Assembly: GCA_002408485.1 (NCBI GenBank)
Contig: DHSP01000076.1
Span: 12,802 to 74,648, forward strand
Direction: 5' to 3'
Source of the DNA: Proteiniphilum sp. UBA5283
Lineage (GTDB): Bacteria > Bacteroidota > Bacteroidia > Bacteroidales > Dysgonomonadaceae
DNA length: 61,847 nt
Shown: in pieces, positions 1-8,801 of the stretch
How positions within the stretch are numbered: position 1 is the first letter of the stretch
How the letters are laid out: every line of letters starts with the position of its first letter
Made by a program: the position numbers and the translations under genes
The notes under the pieces: generated by a model
Database searches by the model: none
The model's input: the letters and a program-made list of their open reading frames with translations, nothing else
Told to the model about the DNA's origin: nothing

Positions 1-44
1 CATGTTAATAGGTAGTAAATCAAAATATAAACAATTAATAGTAT

Positions 45-623
45 ATGAAAAAAGGAACTTTTTTATTTGTCGCCCTTTTTATTGGTCTTGGGCTGATGGC
101 TCAAACACAATATAAAATAGATCCAGCTCATTCCTCCGTGAATTTCAAAGTGAAGCACATGGGAATCACGTTTGTGAACGGCAAGTTTGAAAAATTCGAC
201 GGTGGGATTATCGGAAATATCAACAAGATGGAGGATGCCCGCGTTTTTTTTAATGTAGAGGTAGGCAGTGTGAATACCAGTGTGCCTATGCGGGACGATC
301 ATCTCAGGAGTACCGATTTCTTTGAAGTGGAGAAATATCCTTCCATGACCTTTGAGAGTACACGCATTGAGAAAGTGAACGACCAAAAATATAAACTGCA
401 TGGCAAGATGCAGATCAAAGATGTGACCAAGGATGTTACATTTGATGTGATGCACGGCGGAGTGGTGAAGGCAGAGGATGGTACGGAGACCGTTGGATTT
501 ATTGCCAAAAATAAAATTAACCGCATTGATTATCACGTAGCCTACGATCCTGATGGGTTGGGAATAGGCAAGGAGGTTGCGATCATACTTTACCTTGAAT
601 TCAAGAGTGCAGGCGGCATGTAA
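45..623 (+). CDS. YceI family periplasmic protein
   Basis: Exported 192-residue protein. Residues 1-20 form a signal peptide (short basic start, hydrophobic core, cut after LMAQ). The rest matches the YceI lipocalin-like beta-barrel, including the opening YKIDPAHSSVNFKVKHMG and later the segment DDHLRSTDFFEVEKYPSMTF that is characteristic of the family. YceI proteins of known structure bind long isoprenoid or fatty molecules in a barrel cavity; the ligand here is unknown. It stands alone on the plus strand and is followed by a good intrinsic terminator. The ATG at 45 is the only start that gives a complete signal peptide. Confidence 0.9.
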   Translation: MKKGTFLFVALFIGLGLMAQTQYKIDPAHSSVNFKVKHMGITFVNGKFEKFDGGIIGNINKMEDARVFFNVEVGSVNTSVPMRDDHLRSTDFFEVEKYPSMTFESTRIEKVNDQKYKLHGKMQIKDVTKDVTFDVMHGGVVKAEDGTETVGFIAKNKINRIDYHVAYDPDGLGIGKEVAIILYLEFKSAGGM

Positions 624-680
624 CGGATATGAGTCCAATCAGGTGAGTTGCAATGATAAGCAGTTAACTCATACGTAAAC

Positions 681-714
681 AGGGAGAATCCGGCAAACTG
701 ACTCCCTTTTTTTT
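681..714 (+). terminator. Intrinsic terminator after the YceI gene
   Basis: AGGGAG (681-686) pairs with CTCCCT (702-707) across a 15-base loop and runs directly into an eight-base T tract. Confidence 0.7.
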
Positions 715-769
715 GATGTAAAGCGACTCAAAATTTATCTGTATGCAACCCAAGCGAAGAGAGGTGGCA

Positions 770-1678
770 CTATTTTTCAGATAAAAAGTAACGTGAAATA
801 ACTCCTCCGGGCAACAAGATGTCCTGCAAATCAGTATAGGGTATTGCTACATCGATTACTCCCATGGAATAGGGAGCGATCTCATACTGATTGTAACTGT
901 AATGAATTCCTTCGTTGTTGAGCCAGAAGTTGTTGTTGGGCACAATATCTTCAATAGTGAAAAAACCTTTGTCTAAGAGAGAGTCGGGTTCGTTTACGCG
1001 GTAAGAATGCATGAGTCCCTGCACAATTTTCTCCCTAAGAGGTTTGTAGTAATCCGGTACAAAGAGATCTTCTTCCGACAAAGTAACCAATTCATTCAGA
1101 TCGATATTGGTATAGGTAATCCTGTGGGATCCGTGTGCACCGCCCTCATAATCGTTGTATGTTACCGCATAACTTAATATCGATTCGTTTTGAAACAATA
1201 TTTTGTTGCTGTTGTTCATGTAATACCAGTACCAGACTGGCATTTCTCCTTTCAGCCGATTTTTGTCTTCGTAATAGGCGTTGGAAAGTGATCGATACCG
1301 CTGGCTATAGTCTTCCACAAACTTTTTCACCGCTTCTCCCGGAGGTATACTATCGTACTGTCTGTCCCCGAAAAAGGTTCCCTGAAATATTTGTTGTAAG
1401 CGGAACAGGCTTTCCTGATTTCTGAATTTTGAAGGATAGGTGAACGCAATTCTTATTTCGGCAAAGGGCAATGTCGTATCTGATGTCTGGAGCAACGGAA
1501 TCTGTTGCTGTACAACAATGCTGTCGAAATGGATATCCGAAGATCTGCCCGATGCGGCACCTCCGGTGCATGAACTCCACAAGCCGGCTCCAAGGAGGAG
1601 GTACGCGGCAAAATAGAGGGATCGGAACTCTCTTATCGTCATCAACATGGATGCAAACGGTTTAAATGTTCGTTTCAT
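770..1678 (-). CDS. DUF3298-type (RsiV-like) lipoprotein
   Basis: 302 residues. The N-terminus has a hydrophobic segment ending in GAGLWSSC, which suggests a lipoprotein anchored at Cys37. In-frame ATG codons at 1648 and 1642 would give a signal peptide of more usual length and may be the true start. The body carries the YNDYEGGAHGSHRITYTNID segment typical of the DUF3298 fold, preceded by a DUF4163-like region. This fold is shared with the extracytoplasmic part of RsiV, which binds lysozyme, but there is no sigma factor next door, so an anti-sigma role is not supported. Its neighbour on the same strand is another exported protein of unknown function. Confidence 0.75.
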   Translation of the reverse strand: MKRTFKPFASMLMTIREFRSLYFAAYLLLGAGLWSSCTGGAASGRSSDIHFDSIVVQQQIPLLQTSDTTLPFAEIRIAFTYPSKFRNQESLFRLQQIFQGTFFGDRQYDSIPPGEAVKKFVEDYSQRYRSLSNAYYEDKNRLKGEMPVWYWYYMNNSNKILFQNESILSYAVTYNDYEGGAHGSHRITYTNIDLNELVTLSEEDLFVPDYYKPLREKIVQGLMHSYRVNEPDSLLDKGFFTIEDIVPNNNFWLNNEGIHYSYNQYEIAPYSMGVIDVAIPYTDLQDILLPGGVISRYFLSEK

Positions 1679-1749
1679 AGATTAAACTTTTTTTATTTTC
1701 ATTGTGCCGCTATGTGTAAATGGCGTTCAAGCATATTTCAGCCGATAAT

Positions 1750-2829
1750 TTACTGAATGATTTGTCTGATTGCGCCCAGTTCCGGGTAAAAGAAAACCTT
1801 GATAGGTTGCTTCATATTGTCGAACATTTTCCTGGTGAGTACGTCCTGTGAACCGTATTGTACGACATCGGCTTCCATGCTCCTAATAATTTCGTTTCTG
1901 AACTCAATGGTCAGTTCCGCTTTACCGGGAACATTATACACCAGTCCTTCAGTGAACTTCGTCTCCAACCGCTTCACGTCGCGTTCCGGCAATTGAAGCC
2001 TTACCTCGGGTGTCTTGTTCTGAAGCGACAATAGAATGGGTTCTCCGGCAAGATTATCTGCATCCACCGGGCCCAGCTTTTCGGAGATTCGGGCAATAAC
2101 CATTTTGTCAATATCGTCAACATCGGGCACCACAGTATAAGTTCGAACGAAGTACTCGGTCTGCAAGCTCCCTGCAAAGAGTTCAGTCAATGCTCTTTCC
2201 TGCAGGTCTATTTCATCCATCACCACCTTGTAGGCATTTCCATCGGGTGGCATGCTCTCAGCCTCCCCCGTGAGTATGTCTGTGCGGCTTTGGCGAAGGT
2301 CGAAAATCTGCCGGGCAACCAGCTCTGCCTGTTTGGCGATGGATCCGGCCATCAGTGCTTCCTGAGAAAGGAACCGGCGTGGGTTTACGGCAGGTCTATT
2401 TCCCTGGGGAAGCGACGTACCTTCGGATACTATGGAAGTAGGTTCGGCATTGACGGCGACAATCAATCCATCCTCGCGGAGGTAAACATAGGGTTCGAAG
2501 GTCTTGGATTGAAACTGCACCATGTATGAATTGGTTTTATCGGGAATGCCTCTGTTTTTTACGGATACATCTTCCAGGGTGAAGACAACTCTGTTTTCGG
2601 TGACAGGATCATCTATCCCCAGGTAACGTTGAGCGTACGGATAGAAATCGCCCCGTTGATAGATACTCTTTTTTACCAGGATTGTGATTTCAAACGATGT
2701 TTTCGGGAGGGAATAGATTACGCCATAGTCGTTGGCCTTAATGGCATTTACACGGGTCGTCTTTTGCGCCTGCATGGCGGTGAATGCCAAAATAAAGGCA
2801 GGTAGGATAAAATATTTTGTACTCATCAT
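1750..2829 (-). CDS. DUF4831 family exported protein
   Basis: 359 residues with an N-terminal signal peptide (hydrophobic core FILPAFILAF, cut near MQAQ). The sequence after it (TTRVNAIKANDYGVIYSLPK) and the following beta-rich domain resemble DUF4831, a family I know only from Bacteroidota and without an assigned function. I place the start at the ATG at 2829; a second ATG follows at 2826, and the TTG two codons upstream is less likely. It is transcribed toward the DUF3298 gene with a 71-base gap, so the two may form an operon. Confidence 0.75.
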   Translation of the reverse strand: MMSTKYFILPAFILAFTAMQAQKTTRVNAIKANDYGVIYSLPKTSFEITILVKKSIYQRGDFYPYAQRYLGIDDPVTENRVVFTLEDVSVKNRGIPDKTNSYMVQFQSKTFEPYVYLREDGLIVAVNAEPTSIVSEGTSLPQGNRPAVNPRRFLSQEALMAGSIAKQAELVARQIFDLRQSRTDILTGEAESMPPDGNAYKVVMDEIDLQERALTELFAGSLQTEYFVRTYTVVPDVDDIDKMVIARISEKLGPVDADNLAGEPILLSLQNKTPEVRLQLPERDVKRLETKFTEGLVYNVPGKAELTIEFRNEIIRSMEADVVQYGSQDVLTRKMFDNMKQPIKVFFYPELGAIRQIIQ

Positions 2830-2947
2830 TTTCAAATTTACCTTGTTCTCTATAATTTATTCCGACTTTGAAAACACTCAGTTGTTCTCAAAATCGGTGA
2901 AGTCAAAAAAAGCGGGTGCAATGAGCAAATGACGCGTGCTGCACAAA

Positions 2948-3967
2948 TCAGTGTGCCGACTGGAATTGAGTCAGAAAACGCACATCGTTCTCAGAAAACA
3001 TCCGCAAATCTTTCACCTGATATTTAAGATTGGTGATGCGTTCTATGCCCATACCCAACGCATAACCTGAATAAATTTTGCTATCGATGCCACAGTTTTC
3101 CAGCACATTCGGATCTACCATGCCACACCCCAGAATTTCCACCCATCCTGTATGTTTGCAGAAAGGACACCCTTTACCTCCACAGATATTGCAGGAGATA
3201 TCCATCTCTGCACTTGGCTCCGTAAATGGGAAATAAGAAGGGCGTAACCGGATACTGGTATGCTCGCCAAACATCTCTTTGGCGAAAAACAGAAGAGCCT
3301 GTTTCAGGTCGGCAAACGACACATCCTTGTCGATATACAAAGCTTCCACCTGATGAAAGAAACAGTGGGCACGGTATGAGATTGCTTCATTCCTGTAGAC
3401 GCGGCCGGGACAGATGATGCGAATGGGGGGGGCTTTTTTTTCCATCACCCGTGTCTGTACAGACGATGTATGTGTACGCAACACAATCTGGGGATCATTC
3501 TGAATAAAGAAAGTATCCTGCATATCGCGTGCGGGATGATCTTCCGCGAAATTTAATGACGAGAACACATGCCAGTCGTCCTCCACCTCCGGACCCTCAG
3601 CAATAGAAAAACCAAGCCGTTTGAAGATATCGCAGATCTCTTCTTTGACAATCGATATCGGATGTCGTGTCCCCAGCGAAACAGGATATGCAGTGCGGGA
3701 GAGATCGACCTCCGTCGAGGTTGAAATGTTGTGTTCGAACTGTTCTTTGAGCGTTTGGATTTTCTCTGTCGCTTTCTGTTTCAATGAGTTCACTCGCATG
3801 CCCATTTCCCTTTTCTGGTCGGCAGGTACAGTACGAAAATCGTCCATCAGTGTGGAAATGATTCCCTTCTTACTGAGGTATTTGATGCGTGCGGCCTCAA
3901 GTTCATCGGGTGTGGAAACTGTCAATTGCTCTATTTCTGAAAGAAGAGCCTCAATCTTTTCTATCAT
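2948..3967 (-). CDS. pheS: Phenylalanine--tRNA ligase alpha subunit
   Basis: 339 residues, the normal length. It charges tRNA-Phe as the catalytic subunit of the (alpha-beta)2 enzyme. The N-terminal helical arm (about 1-90) is followed by the class II core, with motif 2 around YRNEAISYRAHCFFHQVEAL and motif 3 near YSGYALGMGIERI. A cysteine cluster of the form CxxCxxxxCxxC lies between motifs 2 and 3 and is a normal feature of many bacterial PheS proteins. The beta subunit gene pheT is not in this window, so the subunits are encoded apart. The gene is divergent from tilS, with promoter motifs for both in the 125-base gap. Confidence 0.96.
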   Translation of the reverse strand: MIEKIEALLSEIEQLTVSTPDELEAARIKYLSKKGIISTLMDDFRTVPADQKREMGMRVNSLKQKATEKIQTLKEQFEHNISTSTEVDLSRTAYPVSLGTRHPISIVKEEICDIFKRLGFSIAEGPEVEDDWHVFSSLNFAEDHPARDMQDTFFIQNDPQIVLRTHTSSVQTRVMEKKAPPIRIICPGRVYRNEAISYRAHCFFHQVEALYIDKDVSFADLKQALLFFAKEMFGEHTSIRLRPSYFPFTEPSAEMDISCNICGGKGCPFCKHTGWVEILGCGMVDPNVLENCGIDSKIYSGYALGMGIERITNLKYQVKDLRMFSENDVRFLTQFQSAH

Positions 3968-4000
3968 TATGCTATATCACTTATCCATTTATTACTAGCA

Positions 4001-4008
4001 CAAAAGTA
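4001..4008 (-). promoter_or_regulatory. Bacteroidota -7 promoter element for pheS
   Basis: Minus-strand TACTTTTG fits the TAnnTTTG consensus and lies 33 bases upstream of the pheS start codon. Confidence 0.5.
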
Positions 4009-4057
4009 CACTTTTTATGGCAATTTATGCCTGTTTTCGGGTAAAGAATTAATTTCG

Positions 4058-4065
4058 TACATTTG
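4058..4065 (+). promoter_or_regulatory. Bacteroidota -7 promoter element for tilS
   Basis: TACATTTG fits TAnnTTTG and lies 27 bases upstream of the tilS ATG. The T-rich TTTTCGG about 18-20 bases further upstream could serve as the -33 element. Confidence 0.55.
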
Positions 4066-4092
4066 TTTTATTATACTGATTGCTGAAAAAAG

Positions 4093-5412
4093 ATGCTTGA
4101 CACAATACGCTCATTTATAGAGAGGGAAAAAATGCTTTCTCCCAGTGCTTCTGTCATCGTAGGCCTGAGCGGGGGAATGGACTCCATGGCATTGCTCGAC
4201 ATACTCACGTTGTTAGGCTACCGGTGTATGGCAGCCCATTGTAACTTTCATCTCCGGGGGGAGGAATCGGATAGAGATTTCGAGTTTGTTAGAAAGTGGT
4301 GTAAAAGTGTCGACATCCCCTTTATTTATGTCGATTTCGATACCCGGCAGTATGCTTCCGATAAAAAGATATCCATCGAAATGGCTGCACGTGAACTGCG
4401 TTACCGCTGGTTTGAGATGATGCGCAGGCAATACGAAGCTGAGGCCATCGCCGTGGCACATCACAAAGATGACTCGGTGGAGACAGTGTTGATGAATCTT
4501 ATCCGGGGCACCGGTATCAAAGGACTGACCGGTATTTCACCCAGGAACAACAGGGTAATACGTCCGTTGTTATGTCTGTCGCGCGAAGAGATAGTCCGAT
4601 ATATGGAATCACGCGACATCCCCTCTATATTTGACAGCACCAATAATGACGATGTATTTTGGAGGAATGCCCTCCGCCTGCGTATTATTCCCAAACTTGA
4701 GGAGATGAATCCTGCCGTGAAGGAAGCAATTTACCGCACAGCACAAAACGTGGCGGAAGCAGAAAAAGTATACAGTGCTTCGGTACAGGAGTCAATTGAT
4801 GCTGTTTTCCAACATGACAGAATCGATATTCGGGCATTACGAAAAACGGTTTCCCCGCAATCCATCCTGTTCGAGTTGCTCTCGCCGTTAGGTTTCAAAC
4901 CCTCTTCTATTCATGATATCACTCAAAGCATGGATGCTGCACCGGGAAAGGTCTTCTTTGGCGGGGCGTATCGGGTGATGAAAGACCGAGACTGTTTCAT
5001 AATTGACCGGATGCCGGATACCAAAACCGTGGAGCAAACATTTTTGATTGAGCCACAAACCAAAGAGATAACGTCACCGATACATCTCACCATCCGCACC
5101 GTGCAGACACCGGTTTGCATCCAGAAAAACAAACATTTGCTTTATGCCGACTATGACCGGCTTAAGTTCCCGTTGTTTCTCCGAAAGTGGCAGCGAGGCG
5201 ATTGGTTTATTCCTTTTGGCATGAAAGGCAGAAAGAAGATAAGTGATTATTTCACGAACCGCAAGTTCAGCCTGAAAGATAAGGAGAATGCGTGGGTACT
5301 TCTTTCGGGAGATGAAATTGTGTGGATTGTGGGAGAACGTTCCGACGACCGGTTCAAAATTACGGAGAGCACAAGAAACGTTTTCCATGTTTTATACGAA
5401 GAGGGAAAATAA
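4093..5412 (+). CDS. tilS: tRNA(Ile)-lysidine synthase
   Basis: 439 residues. It makes lysidine at position 34 of the tRNA-Ile that reads AUA, using ATP and lysine. The PP-loop ATP-binding motif is GLSGGMDSMALLDIL near residues 24-38, followed by the N-type ATP pyrophosphatase fold with AHHKDDSVETVLMNLIRGTG, which is diagnostic of TilS. The C-terminal part (FPLFLRKWQRGDWFIPFGM and on) is the TilS C-terminal tRNA-binding domain. It is the first gene after the divergent promoter region shared with pheS. Confidence 0.95.
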   Translation: MLDTIRSFIEREKMLSPSASVIVGLSGGMDSMALLDILTLLGYRCMAAHCNFHLRGEESDRDFEFVRKWCKSVDIPFIYVDFDTRQYASDKKISIEMAARELRYRWFEMMRRQYEAEAIAVAHHKDDSVETVLMNLIRGTGIKGLTGISPRNNRVIRPLLCLSREEIVRYMESRDIPSIFDSTNNDDVFWRNALRLRIIPKLEEMNPAVKEAIYRTAQNVAEAEKVYSASVQESIDAVFQHDRIDIRALRKTVSPQSILFELLSPLGFKPSSIHDITQSMDAAPGKVFFGGAYRVMKDRDCFIIDRMPDTKTVEQTFLIEPQTKEITSPIHLTIRTVQTPVCIQKNKHLLYADYDRLKFPLFLRKWQRGDWFIPFGMKGRKKISDYFTNRKFSLKDKENAWVLLSGDEIVWIVGERSDDRFKITESTRNVFHVLYEEGK

Positions 5413-5533
5413 CGTTTTTTTTGTTCGCAGGAAAACTTTTTTCCGCTTTTGTGCAGCTTTTTTTCCGCTTTCGCATCTAATAGTAAAACCTAACTGAGAC
5501 TTTTTTGTTATTAAAGATAAATAAATATTGATC

Positions 5534-5674
5534 ATGAGAAAAAACAGTACAATAAAAGACATTGTGATGCTCGGTGCGTTTGCCGGGTTTGCTTATTACA
5601 TTTCGCGCTACTATCGCCAGAAAAAACAAAAAGAGAGAGAATTGCGCGAAACACTCCACTTTCAGCTATTTTAA
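5534..5674 (+). CDS. Small single-pass membrane peptide (46 aa)
   Basis: A 46-codon frame from ATG at 5534 to TAA. The peptide has a short polar start, one hydrophobic stretch (IVMLGAFAGFAYYI) and a basic tail (YYRQKKQKERELR), the layout of a small inner-membrane protein with its C-terminus in the cytoplasm by the positive-inside rule. It fills most of the tilS-serS gap and ends before the serS promoter motif. No family is recognised; chance cannot be excluded at this length. Confidence 0.45.
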   Translation: MRKNSTIKDIVMLGAFAGFAYYISRYYRQKKQKERELRETLHFQLF

Positions 5675-5709
5675 GTTTACAAAAGACTCCGGGATATCTC
5701 GTTTTTTTG

Positions 5710-5717
5710 TATCTTTG
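5710..5717 (+). promoter_or_regulatory. Bacteroidota -7 promoter element for serS
   Basis: TATCTTTG, a match to TAnnTTTG, 40 bases before the serS ATG. Confidence 0.6.
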
Positions 5718-5757
5718 CGGACGTAAAGAAAGTTAAACGTTTTCGTGATTTTTTTTT

Positions 5758-7026
5758 ATGCTCACACTAAAAGTTATCAACGATAATCCCGAAGAGGTAG
5801 TACGACGCCTGTCGAAAAAACATTTCGATGCACATGAGATCGTTGCCCAGATAATTGCCTCTGATGATCTTAGGCGGAGTACGCAGACATCTCTTGACAC
5901 GCTCCTGGGAGAGGTCAATGCGCTGTCAAGGTCCATTGGGGCACTCATGAAAGAGGGAAAAAAGAAGGAAGCCTCTGCCGCCCGGGAGAAGGTAGTAGCA
6001 TTGAAAGAGTCTTCCAGACAACTGGATGAGACTCTAAAAGAGGCAGAGGCTAGAATCGAGCAGCTGCTGGTTACTGTGCCCAATCTTCCTCACGAGTCGG
6101 TCCCCGAAGGAAAGGGAGCGGAAGATAACATGGTGGAAAGAAGTGGCGGAGTGATGCCGGTACTGTCCGACGATGCGCTTCCTCATTGGGAACTGGCAAA
6201 AAAATATGACCTTATCGACTTTGAGCTGGGAGTAAAAATCACCGGTGCGGGTTTTCCTGTCTACAAAGGGAAGGGAGCACGTCTGCAGCGTTCGTTAATC
6301 AATTTCTTTTTGGATAGTGCACGCGATGCCGGATTTCTGGAGGTGCAGCCGCCTTATGTGGTAAACAGCGACTCTGGCTTCGGCACCGGCCAGCTTCCAG
6401 ACAAAGAGGGACAGATGTATCATGTGGGATTGGACGACCTTTATCTGATTCCGACCGCAGAGGTGCCGGTAACCAACATGTATCGCGATGTGATTCTTGA
6501 CGAGAAAGAGTTGCCGGTAAAGAATACGGCCTATTCGGCATGTTTCCGCCGGGAAGCAGGCTCCTATGGCAAGGATGTGCGCGGGCTGAATCGCCTGCAT
6601 CAGTTTGACAAAGTAGAGATTGTCTGCATCGAGAAGCCGGAAAATTCTTATGAACGGCTGGATGAGATGGTCCGGTATGTACAGACACTGGTGGAAAAGT
6701 TGGAACTTCCCTGGCGCATACTTCGTCTTTGCGGCGGTGACATAAGTTTTACCTCGGCGCTTACATTCGATTTTGAAGTATATTCTGCCGCGCAACAGCG
6801 ATGGCTGGAAGTGAGTTCTGTTTCTAATTTCGAAAGCTTTCAGGCAAATCGGTTGAAATGCCGTTACCGCGATGCAGACCGCAAAACACAACTCTGCCAT
6901 ACGCTCAATGGCAGTGCCCTTGCCTTACCCCGTATCATGGCAGCATTGCTGGAAAATAACCAGACTCCTGCGGGAATACGTATCCCGGAAGTGCTTGTCC
7001 CTTATTGTGGGTTTACATCAATTTGA
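5758..7026 (+). CDS. serS: Serine--tRNA ligase
   Basis: 422 residues, the usual length. The N-terminal antiparallel coiled coil that grips the tRNA-Ser variable arm spans about residues 25-105 (heptad-rich, Lys/Glu-rich). The class II catalytic core follows, with motif 2 at SACFRREAGSYGKDVRGLNR and motif 3 at NGSALALPRIMAALLENNQ. Its stop codon region overlaps the end of the convergent cinA gene by 9 bases, so there is no room for an independent terminator between them. Confidence 0.97.
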   Translation: MLTLKVINDNPEEVVRRLSKKHFDAHEIVAQIIASDDLRRSTQTSLDTLLGEVNALSRSIGALMKEGKKKEASAAREKVVALKESSRQLDETLKEAEARIEQLLVTVPNLPHESVPEGKGAEDNMVERSGGVMPVLSDDALPHWELAKKYDLIDFELGVKITGAGFPVYKGKGARLQRSLINFFLDSARDAGFLEVQPPYVVNSDSGFGTGQLPDKEGQMYHVGLDDLYLIPTAEVPVTNMYRDVILDEKELPVKNTAYSACFRREAGSYGKDVRGLNRLHQFDKVEIVCIEKPENSYERLDEMVRYVQTLVEKLELPWRILRLCGGDISFTSALTFDFEVYSAAQQRWLEVSSVSNFESFQANRLKCRYRDADRKTQLCHTLNGSALALPRIMAALLENNQTPAGIRIPEVLVPYCGFTSI

Positions 7027-8268
7027 TTCTGTTACGCCTTTACGGGTCAGCATCTTTAGCAACTGGAGGATTGCCAGGTTGGCTGTACGCTCGATGTTCT
7101 CTTCCCGGTTACTGCCAACCCGGTATTCAACGGAAAGTTGCTCGTCACCATTTTGTGTGCATATCCAGACTGTTCCGACCGGTTTCTCCTTAGTTCCTCC
7201 TTCGGGGCCCATGATGCCGGAGACAGCTATGCTGCATCCGGTCTTCAGTTTGTTTGCTACATTCCTGGCCATCTGTTCGACCACTTCCCGGCTCACCACG
7301 CCAAATTTTCCGATCGCGCTTTTCTCTACACCCAGCACGTCCTCTTTGATACGGTTATCGTACGATACAATGCTGCCTTCAAAATAGTCTGAAGCGCCGG
7401 GGATAGCGGTTATACGATGCGCAATGAATCCTCCCGTGCAGCTTTCGGCAGTGGACACCCTGAGCTGTAGCTTGCGCAGCTTATCACCGAGGAGTGCCTC
7501 CGCTGTTTTTTCGCTTCTGGCAACAAACTCGTCACCAAGAAGCATTTTCAGCTTGCGCCCCAGTTGTTTCATCTCCTGTTCATGTTCTGCACCCCAGGCA
7601 GATAATCGCAGCCTGATAAATCCGAAAGAGGGAAGGTAGGCTAGTGAAAAGCCTGTAGGAAGCATGGTTTCAAATCCCGCAAGACGTGTAGCCAGAGACG
7701 ATTCGGTAATACCTGATACCAAGTAAGTGCGACGTAGGTATTGTTTTACCTGAAACTGTTTTTGCAGGCGTGGAATAATGTCGTCACGCATAGTCATTTT
7801 CATTTCAAAGGGTACGCCCGGCATGGAGACCAACACCTTTTCCTCTTTGTTGAACCAGAGGATGGGAGCGGTACCGGCCTTATTCTGAATCACAGTGGCA
7901 CTGACCGGGACATATGCCTGTTTCCGGGTGAGCTGATTTAACAGAAGATTTCTTTTCAAAAAGACCGATTCAATATTTTGCAGAACCTCGTCGTTAAACT
8001 CCAGGGCAGTATGGAAGTACCGACAAAGCGTATGTTTTGTGATATCATCGTTTGTCGGTCCCACACCTCCGGTGAGCAGCAAAATATCGGCCCGTCCGAA
8101 AGCAACCTCTATTGCCTGCATGATGTTGTCACTATGGTCTCCCACAGTGGTAATGGCTGTGATGACGAAACCATGCTGCGTCAGCTCACGTCCCATCCAG
8201 GCTGCATTGCTGTTCACAACCTGCCCGATAAGTAATTCGTCACCAATGGTAATAATCTCAATTCTCAT
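7018..8268 (-). CDS. cinA: CinA family protein: NMN deamidase / ADP-ribose pyrophosphatase-like
   Basis: 416 residues in two domains. Residues 1 to about 170 form the MoCF/COG1058 domain (opening MRIEIITIGDELLIGQ, then LLLTGGVGPTNDD). The C-terminal PncC domain carries the STAESCTGGFIAHRIT signature and AVSGIMGPEGGTKEKPVGTV. PncC converts nicotinamide mononucleotide to nicotinic acid mononucleotide in NAD recycling; the N-terminal domain of characterised CinA proteins hydrolyses ADP-ribose. The historical name (competence/damage inducible) does not imply competence here. The gene is convergent with serS. Confidence 0.93.
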   Translation of the reverse strand: MRIEIITIGDELLIGQVVNSNAAWMGRELTQHGFVITAITTVGDHSDNIMQAIEVAFGRADILLLTGGVGPTNDDITKHTLCRYFHTALEFNDEVLQNIESVFLKRNLLLNQLTRKQAYVPVSATVIQNKAGTAPILWFNKEEKVLVSMPGVPFEMKMTMRDDIIPRLQKQFQVKQYLRRTYLVSGITESSLATRLAGFETMLPTGFSLAYLPSFGFIRLRLSAWGAEHEQEMKQLGRKLKMLLGDEFVARSEKTAEALLGDKLRKLQLRVSTAESCTGGFIAHRITAIPGASDYFEGSIVSYDNRIKEDVLGVEKSAIGKFGVVSREVVEQMARNVANKLKTGCSIAVSGIMGPEGGTKEKPVGTVWICTQNGDEQLSVEYRVGSNREENIERTANLAILQLLKMLTRKGVTESN

Positions 8269-8367
8269 GTTTATTTTTTCGATACGTTAAAACGACCACA
8301 ATTTAACAGATAATCCTGATAAAAGAAAAAAGAAACCTATTTATTTTTTTATTTTAAAGGATTGTGC

Positions 8368-8375
8368 TATCTTTG
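8368..8375 (+). promoter_or_regulatory. Bacteroidota -7 promoter element for rpmE2
   Basis: TATCTTTG matches TAnnTTTG and sits 34 bases before the ATG at 8410, which supports that start over the upstream in-frame ATG at 8362. Confidence 0.6.
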
Positions 8376-8409
8376 CCATCCGAAAATTGAGACGAAAATA
8401 ATAAAACAT

Positions 8410-8667
8410 ATGAAGAAAGAAATTCATCCCAACAATTACCGCCCGGTAGTTTTCAAAGATATGTCGAACGAAGAGATCTTTATCTCCCGCTCTACAATCA
8501 ATGCGAGGGAAACTATTGAAATAGATGGCGTTACTTATCCGTTGGTAAAACTTGAGATCACAAGTGCTTCCCATCCTTTCTATACCGGAAAACAAAAACT
8601 GGTAGATACTGCAGGACGTGTGGATAAGTTCATGAACCGTTACGGAAACCGTAACAAGAAAAAATAA
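8410..8667 (+). CDS. rpmE2: 50S ribosomal protein L31 type B
   Basis: 85 residues starting MKKEIHPNNYRPVVFKDMS and containing ASHPFYTGKQKLVDTAGRVDKF, the L31 signature. It has no cysteine, so it is the zinc-independent (C-minus) form; in organisms with two L31 paralogues this form replaces the zinc-binding one under zinc limitation, but many Bacteroidota have only this type. I chose the ATG at 8410 because the protein family begins here and the promoter motif lies at 8368. A strong terminator follows. Confidence 0.95.
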   Translation: MKKEIHPNNYRPVVFKDMSNEEIFISRSTINARETIEIDGVTYPLVKLEITSASHPFYTGKQKLVDTAGRVDKFMNRYGNRNKKK

Positions 8668-8696
8668 AATTTTCCTGAAAAAAGGTATTGAAATGA

Positions 8697-8726
8697 AACG
8701 GCGGTCATTACAGATCGCCGTTTTTT
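8697..8726 (+). terminator. Intrinsic terminator after rpmE2
   Basis: A ten-pair stem (8697-8706 with 8711 region to 8722, one G-U pair) around the loop ATTACA, rich in GC (core AACGGCG/CGCCGTT), is followed by TTTTTT. Confidence 0.85.
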
Positions 8727-8760
8727 CGTTTTATGAGTATGAATTTAGCACAATTTTGTC

Positions 8761-8768
8761 TATTTTTG
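8761..8768 (+). promoter_or_regulatory. Bacteroidota -7 promoter element for the DUF4105 gene
   Basis: TATTTTTG fits TAnnTTTG; it lies just past the rpmE2 terminator and 33 bases before the ATG at 8802. Confidence 0.5.
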
Positions 8769-8801
8769 TCACGCGATGGTTCATGAAATAAAAGAAATTC
8801 A

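Noticed and set aside
2948..3967. Cysteine cluster in PheS as a fused zinc finger
   Set aside because: This CxxC cluster between motifs 2 and 3 is a normal feature of many bacterial PheS proteins.
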